The notes under the pieces are model-generated. The model worked only from the letters and a program-made list of their open reading frames with translations, made no database searches and was not told the DNA's origin. Position numbers and translations under genes: made by a program. From positions 264,793 through 328,792 of the forward strand of contig JAHCMK010000004.1 in NCBI GenBank assembly GCA_019192445.1: a stretch of DNA of 64,000 nt. Direction: 5' to 3'. Numbering within the stretch: the first letter of the stretch is position 1; every line of letters begins with the position of its first letter. Below are positions 1 to 8,286 of the stretch, in pieces. The stretch is from Oceanococcus sp. HetDA_MAG_MS8 (lineage in GTDB: Bacteria > Pseudomonadota > Gammaproteobacteria > Nevskiales > Oceanococcaceae).

Positions 1-1
1 A

Positions 2-595
2 TCCAAAATTGCTCCGCAGATGCCGCTGGTTATTGAGGAGAACTTCACCGACACCCTCTCCGAGCGCCTGCGCCAGGGCGAGCTTGATGTGATCGTCGTG
101 GCCGAACCATTCTCACCCCCAGGGGTGCGAGTCTGGCCGCTGTATGAGGAGGAGTTTGTCGTGGCCATGTCACCGCGCCACACTCTGGCCGACGAAACCA
201 GTATCGACCCAGTGGAGCTGGCCGAAGAACGTCTGCTGATGCTGGGTCCGGGCCATTGCTTCCGCGACCAAGTCTTAGCCGCTATTCCGGCTGCCAAGTC
301 GCATGCTGAGCTTGGCAACCCCCTCCAAGGCAGCAGCTTGGAGACCATCCGCCATATGGTGGCCAGCGGGCTAGGCGTAACAGTGCTGCCGGCCAGCAGC
401 GTAGACCTGCAATCACAAACCAGCAGCGGGCTGCTGGTGCGCCCCTTCAAAGACCCCGTGCCCCGGCGCCGGATTGTCTTGGCCTGGCGGCGTAGCTACC
501 CGCGCATGCGCGCCATCGAGGCCGTGCGCGAAGCCATTCTGGCCTGCCCGACTCCGGGCGTAGCCTTGCTGCCGGATAACGACCCCAGCGAATAA
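2..595 (+). CDS. oxyR: OxyR-like LysR-family regulator, C-terminal part (5' truncated by window edge)
   Basis: This is the effector-binding domain of a LysR-type regulator; the DNA-binding half lies before the window, and the reading frame is open from base 2. The block GHCFRDQVL followed by SLETIRHMVASGLGVTVLPASSV is the OxyR signature. OxyR senses hydrogen peroxide through a Cys199-Cys208 disulfide (E. coli numbering). Here the first cysteine is present (codon at 257-259), but the position of the second is isoleucine (codon at 284-286). It may therefore be a one-cysteine OxyR or a paralogue with a changed mechanism. The stop codon overlaps the start of cca by one base, so the two are likely co-transcribed. 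The family is confident; the peroxide role is inferred. Confidence 0.78.
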   Translation, partial: SKIAPQMPLVIEENFTDTLSERLRQGELDVIVVAEPFSPPGVRVWPLYEEEFVVAMSPRHTLADETSIDPVELAEERLLMLGPGHCFRDQVLAAIPAAKSHAELGNPLQGSSLETIRHMVASGLGVTVLPASSVDLQSQTSSGLLVRPFKDPVPRRRIVLAWRRSYPRMRAIEAVREAILACPTPGVALLPDNDPSE

Positions 596-1851
596 TGCCG
601 CGTCCAGACTCGCCTCAACCCCCTGGCCAGTGCTATCTGGTGGGTGGCGCGGTGCGCGACCGGCTGCTCGGAAGGAGCAGTGCTGACCGCGACTGGGTGG
701 TGGTCGGCAGCACCCAGCCGGCCATGGAACAGGCGGGTTTCAAAGCTGTAGGCCGCGACTTTCCCGTGTTTTTGCAGCCCGGCAGCGGAGAAGAGTTTGC
801 GTTGGCACGAACCGAGCGCCGCCAAGGCCTTGGCCACCGGGGGTTTGTGGTCGACGCCGCGCCTGATGTGAGCCTAGAGGAAGACTTACTCCGCCGCGAC
901 CTCACCATCAACGCCTTGGCGGAGGATGCCCAGGGTCAGGTCATCGACCCCTATGGCGGCCTCAAGGACCTTGAGCAACGCGTGTTGCGGCATGTGTCGC
1001 CGGCCTTTGCCGAAGACCCTTTACGCATTCTTCGCGTGGCCCGCTTCGCCGCAAAGCTTGGGGAGTTTGGTTTTGTAGTGCACCCGAGCACCCGCATCTT
1101 GCTGCGCGAAATGGTGGTGGCCGGACAATTAGAGCAACTCAGCCCGGAAAGAGTCTGGAAAGAACTCTCCGGAGCTTTACTCAGCAATCACCCCCAGCGC
1201 TTTTTTGAAGTGTTGCGAGAGGTGGGTGCATTGCGCGTGGTGTTACCCGAGCTAGACGCCCAATTTGGGGTGCCCCAAACCGCCCGCTACCATCCGGAAA
1301 TTGATGCGGGCATCCACACTCTGATGTGCTTGCAAGCCAGCGCTGCCGCCCAAGACAGCCTGGCAGTACGCTTTGCCGTGTTGTGCCACGACTTTGGCAA
1401 AGGCATTACTCCGCGCCCGGTTTGGCCCAGCCATAAAGGCCATGAGTCACGGGGCATTCCCTTAGTCGAGGCTGTCTGCCAGCGACTACGCGTGCCCAAG
1501 ACCTGCAAAGAGCTCGCCGTGAAGGTCTGCGAATGGCATCTGCATGGCCACCGCGCCGCAGAGCTACGTCCGGCCACCTTGCTCAAGGTTCTGGACGCCC
1601 TCGATGTGTGGCGTCGGCCCCAACGGCTGGACGACTTTTTGGCGGCCTGCACAGCTGATGCGCGGGGCCGCACTGGCTATGAGCAGACCGCATACCCGCA
1701 AAGCGAGATTTACCGCCAGGCCATGCAGGCTGCCCTGCGCGTCAACACGGGCAGCATCGCCCAAGCCTGCCCGCGCCCTGATCTTATTCCCAAGCATATT
1801 CGCGCGGCCCGCACCCAGGCTATTGCCGCCGCGCTACCCGCCCAGAGCTAA
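595..1851 (+). CDS. cca: CCA tRNA nucleotidyltransferase (multifunctional type)
   Basis: Adds or repairs the 3' CCA of tRNAs using CTP and ATP, in the cytoplasm. At 418 aa it matches the gammaproteobacterial bifunctional class. The class II nucleotidyltransferase head is clear: GGAVRD near residue 18, and DRDWVVVG carrying the catalytic acidic residues near residue 32. RRDLTINALAED and DPLRILRVARFAAKLG follow. A C-terminal HD phosphohydrolase domain is visible as VRFAVLCHDFGKG near residue 260. The ATG overlaps the upstream stop codon (TAATG), which suggests translational coupling. The gene converges on uppP with a gap of only 19 bases. Confidence 0.96.
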   Translation: MPRPDSPQPPGQCYLVGGAVRDRLLGRSSADRDWVVVGSTQPAMEQAGFKAVGRDFPVFLQPGSGEEFALARTERRQGLGHRGFVVDAAPDVSLEEDLLRRDLTINALAEDAQGQVIDPYGGLKDLEQRVLRHVSPAFAEDPLRILRVARFAAKLGEFGFVVHPSTRILLREMVVAGQLEQLSPERVWKELSGALLSNHPQRFFEVLREVGALRVVLPELDAQFGVPQTARYHPEIDAGIHTLMCLQASAAAQDSLAVRFAVLCHDFGKGITPRPVWPSHKGHESRGIPLVEAVCQRLRVPKTCKELAVKVCEWHLHGHRAAELRPATLLKVLDALDVWRRPQRLDDFLAACTADARGRTGYEQTAYPQSEIYRQAMQAALRVNTGSIAQACPRPDLIPKHIRAARTQAIAAALPAQS

Positions 1852-1870
1852 GGGCGCACTGGCAGCAGCT

Positions 1871-2680
1871 TTAGCTAAGGGCACCCTGCGCGAGTAAACC
1901 AAAGATCACGCTACCCAGCACCAACCGGTAGGCCACGAAGGGCCAAAAGCCCACGCGGGCAACGAACTTGAGCAGCCCCGCAATACAGATCCAGCCCGAT
2001 ACGAAAGCAACACTCACGCCTACACCCATGGCTGTCCACTCCACGGAAGCGGGGTCTTTAGCCAGCTTCAGGCCTTCATAAGCGCCAGCAATGGCAATAA
2101 TGGGCACGGCCATCAGGAAAGAAACACGCGCGCTGGCGACCCGATCCAAACCCAACGCCAAACCCGCTGTCATGGTGGCGCCAGAGCGGGAGGTCCCCGG
2201 AATGAGTGCCATGGCCTGCGCCAGCCCCAGTAGCGCATAGCCCCACCAGCGCGTATCACCAAGCTGACGATTCCGACGCCCATAGCGATCAGCCAGCCCC
2301 AGTAACACGCCAAACAACATCAGATTCGTGGCCACCAAAGCCGGAGAGTCAAACTCCACATCGAGGAGTACCCGCAGCAATGCGCCGAGAATACAGGCCG
2401 GCAAGGTGGCGATAATGAGCCCGCGCGCCAGGCCCACCACAGGATCATGATCTGTGGATAGGATGCGCGGAGTGACCTGCAGCAACTGCCACAAGTCGCG
2501 CCAGAAATACACCACCACGGCCAGCAAGGTGCCCAAATGAACAGCGACATCGAACGCCAGGGATTGATCAGTCCAGCCCATCAGCCAAGGGGTCAACACC
2601 AAGTGCCCGGAGCTGGATACAGGCAAAAACTCGGTTAAGCCCTGAATCAGACCAAGAACGGCCGCCTGCAATGCATCCAT
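1871..2680 (-). CDS. uppP: Undecaprenyl-diphosphatase UppP/BacA
   Basis: Integral inner-membrane enzyme that dephosphorylates undecaprenyl pyrophosphate to recycle the lipid carrier for peptidoglycan; over-expression gives bacitracin resistance in the family. The start chosen at 2680 gives MDALQAAVLGLIQGLTEFLPVSSSGHL, the canonical BacA N-terminus with the conserved glutamate-rich and PVSSSGH motifs. A second motif, PGTSRSGATM, lies in the middle. About eight hydrophobic segments are evident. An in-frame start 24 bases upstream is possible but would run into the divergent reductase gene. Length (269 aa) is typical. Confidence 0.95.
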   Translation of the reverse strand: MDALQAAVLGLIQGLTEFLPVSSSGHLVLTPWLMGWTDQSLAFDVAVHLGTLLAVVVYFWRDLWQLLQVTPRILSTDHDPVVGLARGLIIATLPACILGALLRVLLDVEFDSPALVATNLMLFGVLLGLADRYGRRNRQLGDTRWWGYALLGLAQAMALIPGTSRSGATMTAGLALGLDRVASARVSFLMAVPIIAIAGAYEGLKLAKDPASVEWTAMGVGVSVAFVSGWICIAGLLKFVARVGFWPFVAYRLVLGSVIFGLLAQGALS

Positions 2681-2696
2681 GAATACTGAGGACCTT

Positions 2697-3449
2697 ATGG
2701 CCAAGCAAAACGCGCATTCTACCCAGGCTCAGGGCTTAGCCATTGTCACCGGTGGCAGCAAACGTCTCGGCGCTGCGATCGTGCGTGAACTTCACGCCGC
2801 CGGCTGGGATGTGCTGATCCACGCGCACCGCTCCATTGCTGAGGCGCGCAGCTTGGCCGCGCAGCTCCTCGACCAGCGCCCCAACTCGGCCCGCGTTGTG
2901 CAAGCTGACCTTTGTACCGATGGGGTCGCCGGCCCCATCTTCGATGCCGCCTTGGACTGGCATGCGCAGGGCGCTAATGTGCTGGTGAACAATGCCTCCA
3001 GCTATTACCCCACCCCTCTGGCAACGATCAGTGCCGCGCAATGGGAGGACTTAAGACGCAGCAACCTGGACGCCCCTCTGTGGCTGAGCCAGGCTTTTGC
3101 CGTGCAAGCCCCCAAGCACAGCAACATCATCAACTTGGTGGATGCCATGCTCCCGCATGGGGTGCCTGGATATGCCGCCTATGCAGCTGCCAAAGCCGGA
3201 TTGGAGAATCTCACCCGCAGCCTGGCCAAAGAACTCGCCCCGCATATACGCGTGAATGGCGTTGCCCCGGGAGCCATCCTTTGGCCCCAGCCGGAGCCAC
3301 CGCAGGCGGAGCAACAGGCCATCTTGAAGGGCATTCCTTTAGGCCGTGTGGGGCTGCCTGAGGACATTGCTCAAGCCGTCCATTTTCTCGCCAAAGCCCC
3401 GTATATCACTGGACATATCCTGGCGGTTGATGGGGGGCGCAGCCTGTAG
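2697..3449 (+). CDS. folM: Pteridine reductase, FolM-like short-chain dehydrogenase
   Basis: An NADPH-dependent short-chain dehydrogenase (250 aa), probably reducing dihydrofolate or dihydromonapterin in pterin metabolism. The nucleotide-binding motif appears as TGGSKRLGAA near the N-terminus. NNASSYYPTPL is the characteristic FolM/pteridine-reductase version of the NNAG motif. The catalytic YxxxK reads YAAYAAAKAG. The ATG at 2697 is preferred over one at 2679 because GAGGA precedes it by six bases. It is divergent from uppP, with only 16 bases between starts. The folate genes folB and folK lie just downstream on the other strand, consistent with a pterin role. Confidence 0.82.
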   Translation: MAKQNAHSTQAQGLAIVTGGSKRLGAAIVRELHAAGWDVLIHAHRSIAEARSLAAQLLDQRPNSARVVQADLCTDGVAGPIFDAALDWHAQGANVLVNNASSYYPTPLATISAAQWEDLRRSNLDAPLWLSQAFAVQAPKHSNIINLVDAMLPHGVPGYAAYAAAKAGLENLTRSLAKELAPHIRVNGVAPGAILWPQPEPPQAEQQAILKGIPLGRVGLPEDIAQAVHFLAKAPYITGHILAVDGGRSL

Positions 3450-3489
3450 GCGACCATGGGCGAACAGGCTTGAGAATTGAAGCTGTGGC

Positions 3490-3652
3490 GGGGGCCGTGT
3501 CGCGCGGTAGCTGAGCGCCGGTCTGCTGTCGGACCAGGCCGCGTAGCGGTGACGGACAGGACGTCCGGCACTTGCGAACCCCACGTGATGTGGGGTTTTC
3601 GCAAGCCCCGCCAGCTGACCGATTAGCGCGATGCGTGCGCGACACGGTCCCC
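3490..3652. repeat. Intergenic palindromic element A (IR-bounded)
   Basis: Fills most of the 303-base gap between folM and folK (3450-3752), where I see no gene. Imperfect terminal inverted repeats (GGGGGCCGTGTCGCGC at 3490-3505; GCGCGACACGGTCCCC at 3637-3652, one base shorter in the stem) enclose two hairpins. One has stem CGGAC/GTCCG and loop AGGAC (about 3554-3568); the other lies at 3571-3605. The layout resembles element B near 38.9 kb, which also carries a GACAGGACGTC hairpin. It is probably a REP- or MITE-like dispersed repeat. Confidence 0.5.
3571..3605. terminator. Strong hairpin, possible bidirectional terminator
   Basis: Fourteen paired bases in two blocks (CTTGCGAA with TTCGCAAG; CCCCAC with GTGGGG) around a five-base loop, with a TT bulge. 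It lies between the convergent folM and folK genes and could stop transcription from both sides. It lacks a long T-run, so it may equally be part of element A. Confidence 0.5.
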
Positions 3653-3752
3653 GTCGCAGCCTCGACCGTAGCTAAGCGGCCGTAGACTCATCCCTCAGAA
3701 CCCGCTAGTCGGATTCGCTCGAGTTCGGAGAAGCTAGCTGTACGAACTGCTA

Positions 3753-4247
3753 CTAACTCTTGGCAACCAGAGGCGTTAGCGGATCTTCGCGTAACACCCG
3801 CCACTCTAGCCAATGCGCCCCTAAACGACGGCCGGTTTGGGGATGCACCCAGTCAGGCTCTAGCTCCGCGCAAGGCCGCAGTACAAAAGCATGTTCCAGC
3901 AATTCATCGCGGGGAATGCCAGAACCCTCCTCGATAATGGCGTCGCCGTAGAGCACCACGTCGATATCGAGAGTGCGGCTGGAGAACTTGGGTGCATTGC
4001 GGTCCCGTGCGGCCCGGTCTTCAAGCTCTCGGATCACCAACTGCAGCTCGGAGAGTTCCCCTAACCACTCCCCCACGCTGGCGCAGTTCACAAAATCGGG
4101 GCCATCGAAGCCCACAGCTGGAGCCTGATACCAGCGCGACGTCCGTAAGCCGCGTAGGCCAGGCAGCTGCTTCAAGGCATCTAAAGCCGCGCGTAAGTTG
4201 GTTTGCGGCGCAATATTGGACCCCAAACTCAGCAACACCTTAGGCAT
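3753..4247 (-). CDS. folK: 2-amino-4-hydroxy-6-hydroxymethyldihydropteridine pyrophosphokinase
   Basis: Transfers pyrophosphate from ATP to 6-hydroxymethyl-7,8-dihydropterin in folate synthesis. The N-terminal LLSLGSNIAPQTNL, the middle RDRNAPKFSSRTLDIDVVLYGD with the metal-binding DID-type motif, and PRDELLEHAFVLRPCAEL are canonical HPPK signatures. The ATG at 4247 overlaps the end of folB (ATGCCTAA), implying translational coupling. A TTG 21 bases further upstream is less likely. It is the last gene of the tsaD-folB-folK operon and acts directly after FolB in the pathway. Length is 164 aa. Confidence 0.95.
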   Translation of the reverse strand: MPKVLLSLGSNIAPQTNLRAALDALKQLPGLRGLRTSRWYQAPAVGFDGPDFVNCASVGEWLGELSELQLVIRELEDRAARDRNAPKFSSRTLDIDVVLYGDAIIEEGSGIPRDELLEHAFVLRPCAELEPDWVHPQTGRRLGAHWLEWRVLREDPLTPLVAKS

Positions 4248-4608
4248 AGTCGGCTGCCACCCGCTCAATCATAAGCCCCACACCATTGGCCCCGCGCAAG
4301 GCCCCGCTTTTGTCCACGCGCAGCTTCAACCTCGGCAGGTTGAACTCGATGATGAGGGTGCGCGCCACCAACTCCATAATCGACTCCACCAGCTCGTACT
4401 CACAGCTGCCCACCAAACTGATGATGCGCTTGGAAACTTGCTTGTAATCCAAAGCGTCCGCCAAATCGTCGCTGGCAGCCGCCGGCCGAATATCGGTTTG
4501 CATATCTACGTCGAAGCGCAGTTTTTGCAGTATTTCGCGCTCCCAGGCAAAGGCTCCGATGCGCGTTTGCACTTCTAAACCGCGGATATAAACCCAATCT
4601 TGCGCCAT
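4240..4608 (-). CDS. folB: Dihydroneopterin aldolase
   Basis: Cleaves 7,8-dihydroneopterin to 6-hydroxymethyldihydropterin and glycolaldehyde, supplying FolK. At 122 aa it has the usual length. Typical features are the N-terminal IRGLEVQTRIGAFAWEREILQKLRFDV, DALDYKQVSKRI in the middle (catalytic tyrosine region), VESIMELVARTLI, and the C-terminal LRVDKSGALRGANGVGL with the conserved lysine. The ribosome binding site AAAGGA lies inside the last codons of tsaD, whose stop codon ends two bases before this ATG. The two genes are therefore tightly coupled. Confidence 0.96.
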   Translation of the reverse strand: MAQDWVYIRGLEVQTRIGAFAWEREILQKLRFDVDMQTDIRPAAASDDLADALDYKQVSKRIISLVGSCEYELVESIMELVARTLIIEFNLPRLKLRVDKSGALRGANGVGLMIERVAADYA

Positions 4609-4610
4609 GC

Positions 4611-5639
4611 TTATCCTTTCAAGCTGTCTAGTGGCCAGCGCGCGTGCACGGGAACCGTGTCTGGCGCAACTTGCAGCATCCAGCCACGGCGAGAGGCTAG
4701 GTGCGCGATCATGGCGCCATTATCGGTGCATAGCCTCAGTGGCGGGCAGTCCAGGATGGCTCCCATCGGCTGCAACGCCGTCTGCAAGGCCGCGCGCAGG
4801 CGTTGGTTAGCTGCCACACCGCCCCCAATGATGAGCCGCTGACAATCGACGGCCTGCAAAGCCCACACGCATTTGCGCACCATGGTGTCGACCACCGCTT
4901 CCTCAAAACTCCGCGCCAGTGCAGCGCGGGTGGCCGGCGTGCCATCGTCATGCTTCTCAAAAGCAAGCGCAAAGGCCGTTTTCAGCCCACTGAAGCTAAA
5001 GTCCAAACTGCGCGATTTGGTCATGGGCCGTGGCAGCACCACACCATCCAGCCCCTGCTCCGCTTGCGCCGCCAACTTCGCCAAAGCGGCGCCACCCGGA
5101 TAAGGCAAACCCAACAAGCTGGCGCATTTATCGAAAGCCTCGCCCACCGCATCGTCCAAGGTTTGGCCGAGCAAGGTGTAATGGCCCTCGGCCTGACAAT
5201 GCACCAACAGGGTATGCCCCCCCGACACCAGCAAGGCGACAAAAGGAAACGGTGGCGGCTCTGCGCTACCCATGTACGGCGCGAGCAAGTGCGCTTCCAT
5301 GTGGTGCACCGCTAACAGCGGTTTATCCCAGGCCTGGGATAAACCGGCGGCCGCCGAAGCTCCGGCTAATAAAGCACCGACCAAACCAGGGCCAGCGGTG
5401 TACGCCACGGCATCGAGTGCATCAGGGCTGAGCTGAGCCTCGTCCAAGGCCTCGGTAATGAGCTGGGGCAGTCGGCGCTGGTGGTCCCGCGCAGCAAGCT
5501 CAGGCACAACCCCGCCGTAGGTGGCATGTAAATCCACCTGGGAATACAGCCGCTCAGCAATTAACCCGCGTTCGCGGTGATAGATGGCCACTCCGGTTTC
5601 ATCACAGGAGGACTCAATTCCCAGCACAGTCAGACTCAT
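4611..5639 (-). CDS. tsaD: tRNA N6-threonylcarbamoyladenosine transferase subunit TsaD
   Basis: Kae1/Qri7/YgjD family enzyme that transfers the threonylcarbamoyl group to A37 of ANN-decoding tRNAs, working with TsaB and TsaE. The start at 5639 gives MSLTVLGIESSCDETGVAIY, the standard N-terminus; the open frame extends 34 codons further but that part does not look conserved. HHMEAH near residue 112 is the metal-binding HxxxH motif, and VSGGHT and GGGVAAN are the nucleotide-binding motifs. Length (342 aa) is typical. It heads an operon with folB and folK and is divergent from rpsU, a widely conserved arrangement. Confidence 0.97.
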   Translation of the reverse strand: MSLTVLGIESSCDETGVAIYHRERGLIAERLYSQVDLHATYGGVVPELAARDHQRRLPQLITEALDEAQLSPDALDAVAYTAGPGLVGALLAGASAAAGLSQAWDKPLLAVHHMEAHLLAPYMGSAEPPPFPFVALLVSGGHTLLVHCQAEGHYTLLGQTLDDAVGEAFDKCASLLGLPYPGGAALAKLAAQAEQGLDGVVLPRPMTKSRSLDFSFSGLKTAFALAFEKHDDGTPATRAALARSFEEAVVDTMVRKCVWALQAVDCQRLIIGGGVAANQRLRAALQTALQPMGAILDCPPLRLCTDNGAMIAHLASRRGWMLQVAPDTVPVHARWPLDSLKG

Positions 5640-5668
5640 AGCAACAGCATGTGTTAAAAGGCGATGTT

Positions 5669-5697
5669 TTGCATTCGCGGGCTGGCAGTCGTACAAT
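5669..5697 (+). promoter_or_regulatory. Sigma70-type promoter for rpsU
   Basis: A -35 element TTGCAT (5669-5674) and a -10 element TACAAT (5692-5697) are separated by exactly 17 bases. They end 53 bases before the rpsU start. This fits a housekeeping promoter for the rpsU-yqeY-dnaG-rpoD unit, divergent from tsaD. Confidence 0.65.
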
Positions 5698-5750
5698 CCG
5701 CGCCCCGACCTTCGTCTGGGCCAATTTGGCCCCCAACCCACAAAGATTAC

Positions 5751-5966
5751 ATGCCTTCAGTACGCGTTAAAGAAAACGAGCCTTTCGAGGTTGCGCTGCG
5801 CCGCTTCAAGCGGTCCTGTGAAAAAGCCGGTGTTGTCACCGATGCCCGTAAGCGGGAATTTTTCGAAAAGCCCAGCCAAGAGCGCAAGCGGAAAAAGGTT
5901 GCTGCCGTGAAACGCGCTGCCAAGCGCCTGTCACGGGATGTGACACGCCGCCGGCGGATGTACTAA
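5751..5966 (+). CDS. rpsU: 30S ribosomal protein S21
   Basis: Small basic ribosomal protein (71 aa) needed for efficient initiation on the 30S subunit. The sequence [27 protein letters not shown], with the lysine/arginine-rich tail ending [10 protein letters not shown], is diagnostic. The start at 5751 gives the exact family length; the open frame before it is not conserved. It is the first gene of the macromolecular synthesis operon and ends only four bases before the yqeY start. Confidence 0.99.
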   Translation: MPSVRVKENEPFEVALRRFKRSCEKAGVVTDARKREFFEKPSQERKRKKVAAVKRAAKRLSRDVTRRRRMY

Positions 5967-5970
5967 GGCC

Positions 5971-6423
5971 ATGAGCCTCGGCGTCCGCGGTCAACTCAAC
6001 GCGGACATCAAGTCCGCCATGAAGGCCCGCGATAGCGAGCGTCTTACGCTGCTACGCACCGTGAGCGCAGCTATTAAGCAGCGGGAAGTGGACGAGCGCA
6101 TCACGTTGACCGATGCCGATGTTATTGCGCTGATCGATAAGCAGATCAAACAGCGCAAAGACGCCGCCACACAGTACCGGCAAGGCCAAAGAGAAGACTT
6201 GGCGGCCGCAGAGGAGCGCGAAATTGACTTGCTCAGCGGTTATCTGCCCCAGCCCCTCAGTGATGCTGAAATCCAGGCGCTCATCGATGCGGCCATGGAA
6301 CAAACCGGCGCACAAGGGATGCCGGATATGGGCAAGGTGATGGGAGTACTCAAGCCGCAGCTCACTGGGCGCGCGGATTTGGGGCAAGTCTCATCTAAGG
6401 TGCGCGCCCACCTCCAGGGCTAG
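5971..6423 (+). CDS. GatB/YqeY domain protein
   Basis: A 150-aa protein of the YqeY family, related to the tRNA-binding tail domain of GatB and of some glutaminyl-tRNA synthetases; its exact role is not established. Visible family features are LNADIKSAMKARDSERLTLLRTVSAAIKQREVDER near the N-terminus, ERE(I)DLLSGYLPQPLSDAEI in the middle, and GRADLGQVSSKVRAHL at the end. The start lies four bases after rpsU and the gene is followed 15 bases later by dnaG. Insertion of yqeY between rpsU and dnaG is common in gammaproteobacteria and betaproteobacteria. Confidence 0.92.
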   Translation: MSLGVRGQLNADIKSAMKARDSERLTLLRTVSAAIKQREVDERITLTDADVIALIDKQIKQRKDAATQYRQGQREDLAAAEEREIDLLSGYLPQPLSDAEIQALIDAAMEQTGAQGMPDMGKVMGVLKPQLTGRADLGQVSSKVRAHLQG

Positions 6424-6438
6424 GTCGAGTATCGGCCC

Positions 6439-8193
6439 GTGAGTATTCCGCAGGCCGTTATCGACGAAATCCTCGCGCGCGTGGATATCGTCGATGTGAT
6501 TCGCCAGCGCGTACCACTGAAAAAAGCCGGGCGGGAATGGCAGGCCTGTTGCCCTTTTCATAACGAAAAAACCCCCTCCTTCACGGTATCGCCGAAAAAG
6601 CAGTTCTACTACTGCTTCGGCTGTCATGCCAGTGGTAACGCGCTGAAGTTCTTGATGGAATTCGAGCGTTTGGAGTTCCGCCCTGCGCTGGAAACGCTGG
6701 CCAACATTGCTGGCGTTGACATCCCCGATGATCGCCCGGCCGACAACAAAGCCTTATTGCTACGGCGTGAAGAACGCGACGCCCTAGAGCAGGCTCAGGT
6801 GTGGTTTCGGGAGCAGTTTCCGCTTAGCCCTGCTGCGACTTACATGGAGCATCGCGGGGTGAATGCGGCCATGCTGGAACGGTATGGTTTGGGCTACGCG
6901 CCAGAGCGACCCAACCTGCACCAGAAGCTTTCTGCCGCTGCTGCCGAACGTGCTGGCCTGTTGCTTAGCCGTGACGATGGCAGCCACTTCGACCGCTTTC
7001 GCAATCGGGTCATGTTTCCCATTCGTGACGGTCGCGGGCGCATCGTGGGTTTTGGCGGCCGCACTCTGGGCGATGACAAAGCCAAATACCTCAACTCACC
7101 AGAAACCCCACTCTTTCATAAAGGCCGCTTGTTGTACGGCCTGTACGAAGTACGACAGCACTGCCGCGACTTACCTGGTTTTGTGGTGGTGGAGGGGTAC
7201 ATGGATGTCATCAGCCTGGCCCAACACGGCATCGACTATGCCGTAGCCACGCTGGGCACAGCCGCGACAGCCGAGCATATTGAGCAGTTGCTACGCATTC
7301 ACCCCCGGCTCAACTTCTGCTTTGATGGCGACAAAGCCGGACGCCGCGCCGCGGCCCATGCGCTTGAAGTCGCACTACCATTGGTCCGCGACGGCCACGA
7401 CATTCGCTTTTTATTTTTGCCCGACGGGCATGATCCAGACACCCTGGTTCGCGAACATGGCCAAACCGGTTTTGAAGCCTTGCTCGAAGGCGCCGAGCCC
7501 CTGTCCAAGTATTTCCTGCGCACGCTAGAAACCGGCCTCAACATTGCCACGGTTGAAGGTCGCGCGGCCCTGTCCCAACGTGCCGCCGAAAAGCTCAAGG
7601 CCGTGCGCGCCCCGGCCTATAAGGCCGCTCTGGAACAGTTGGTACGGAGTCGCACGCGCATCGACCTTCCCACCCCCGCATCAGCACCCAGTCCCTATCC
7701 CGACGACTATGGCCGCTTTGAGCAGCAGGCCCCGCGCAGCCGCCCTCAGCGCCGCTATGAAGACCTCAGCCCACGCAATGATGTGGAGCATGCCTTTGTG
7801 CTGTTACTGAACTGGCCAGAAATGGCTCAGCAAATTACCGACATTGAAGCCCTTGCAGAACTCAATGCCCCTGGCGCAGAACTGCTCTCGCGCGTGCTCG
7901 ACACGCTGCATGAAGAGCCTGACTTGAATTGCGGCGCCCTACTTCAGCGGTTTGCGCATGAGCCTGAGGCGCCACGCTTACATCAGTTGGCGCAGTGGGA
8001 CCGAGAGATTGGAGCCGAGCCAGCACGCAATGAGCTGCAGGCCATTGTGGGCCGACTACTGGAGCAAGAACGGGATGGTGCGGCCAGAGTTGCGCGAATG
8101 ACCGAGCTAGCGGCCAAACCGTTTTCCGAGCTCAGCGCAGAAGAACGCCGTGAACTCAAGGAACTTACGCTGGCCAAAGCGAATCTGAACTAG
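6439..8193 (+). CDS. dnaG: DNA primase
   Basis: Synthesises RNA primers at the replication fork. It begins at a GTG. The N-terminal CHC2 zinc finger is clear (ACCPFHNEKTPSF followed by YYCFGCHASG). The catalytic Toprim core shows VVVEGYMDVISLAQHGIDYAVATLGTA and FCFDGDKAGRRAA with its metal-binding acidic residues. The C-terminal third (from about residue 415) is the less conserved DnaB-interacting domain. Length (584 aa) is normal. It lies in rpsU-yqeY-dnaG-rpoD order, linking translation, replication and transcription. Confidence 0.98.
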   Translation: MSIPQAVIDEILARVDIVDVIRQRVPLKKAGREWQACCPFHNEKTPSFTVSPKKQFYYCFGCHASGNALKFLMEFERLEFRPALETLANIAGVDIPDDRPADNKALLLRREERDALEQAQVWFREQFPLSPAATYMEHRGVNAAMLERYGLGYAPERPNLHQKLSAAAAERAGLLLSRDDGSHFDRFRNRVMFPIRDGRGRIVGFGGRTLGDDKAKYLNSPETPLFHKGRLLYGLYEVRQHCRDLPGFVVVEGYMDVISLAQHGIDYAVATLGTAATAEHIEQLLRIHPRLNFCFDGDKAGRRAAAHALEVALPLVRDGHDIRFLFLPDGHDPDTLVREHGQTGFEALLEGAEPLSKYFLRTLETGLNIATVEGRAALSQRAAEKLKAVRAPAYKAALEQLVRSRTRIDLPTPASAPSPYPDDYGRFEQQAPRSRPQRRYEDLSPRNDVEHAFVLLLNWPEMAQQITDIEALAELNAPGAELLSRVLDTLHEEPDLNCGALLQRFAHEPEAPRLHQLAQWDREIGAEPARNELQAIVGRLLEQERDGAARVARMTELAAKPFSELSAEERRELKELTLAKANLN

Positions 8194-8286
8194 CCCTAGC
8201 CGCTGCTGCCCCGTATACTACCGGGTTTACTCAGACTGCGGTTTCTGCACGCCGGACTCGGCGGGCACACCATTTGCGCGGAGCGT

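Noticed and set aside
4198..5431. Several plus-strand frames opposite folB and tsaD
   Set aside because: Shadows of conserved genes; the tsaD-folB-folK operon explains the region.
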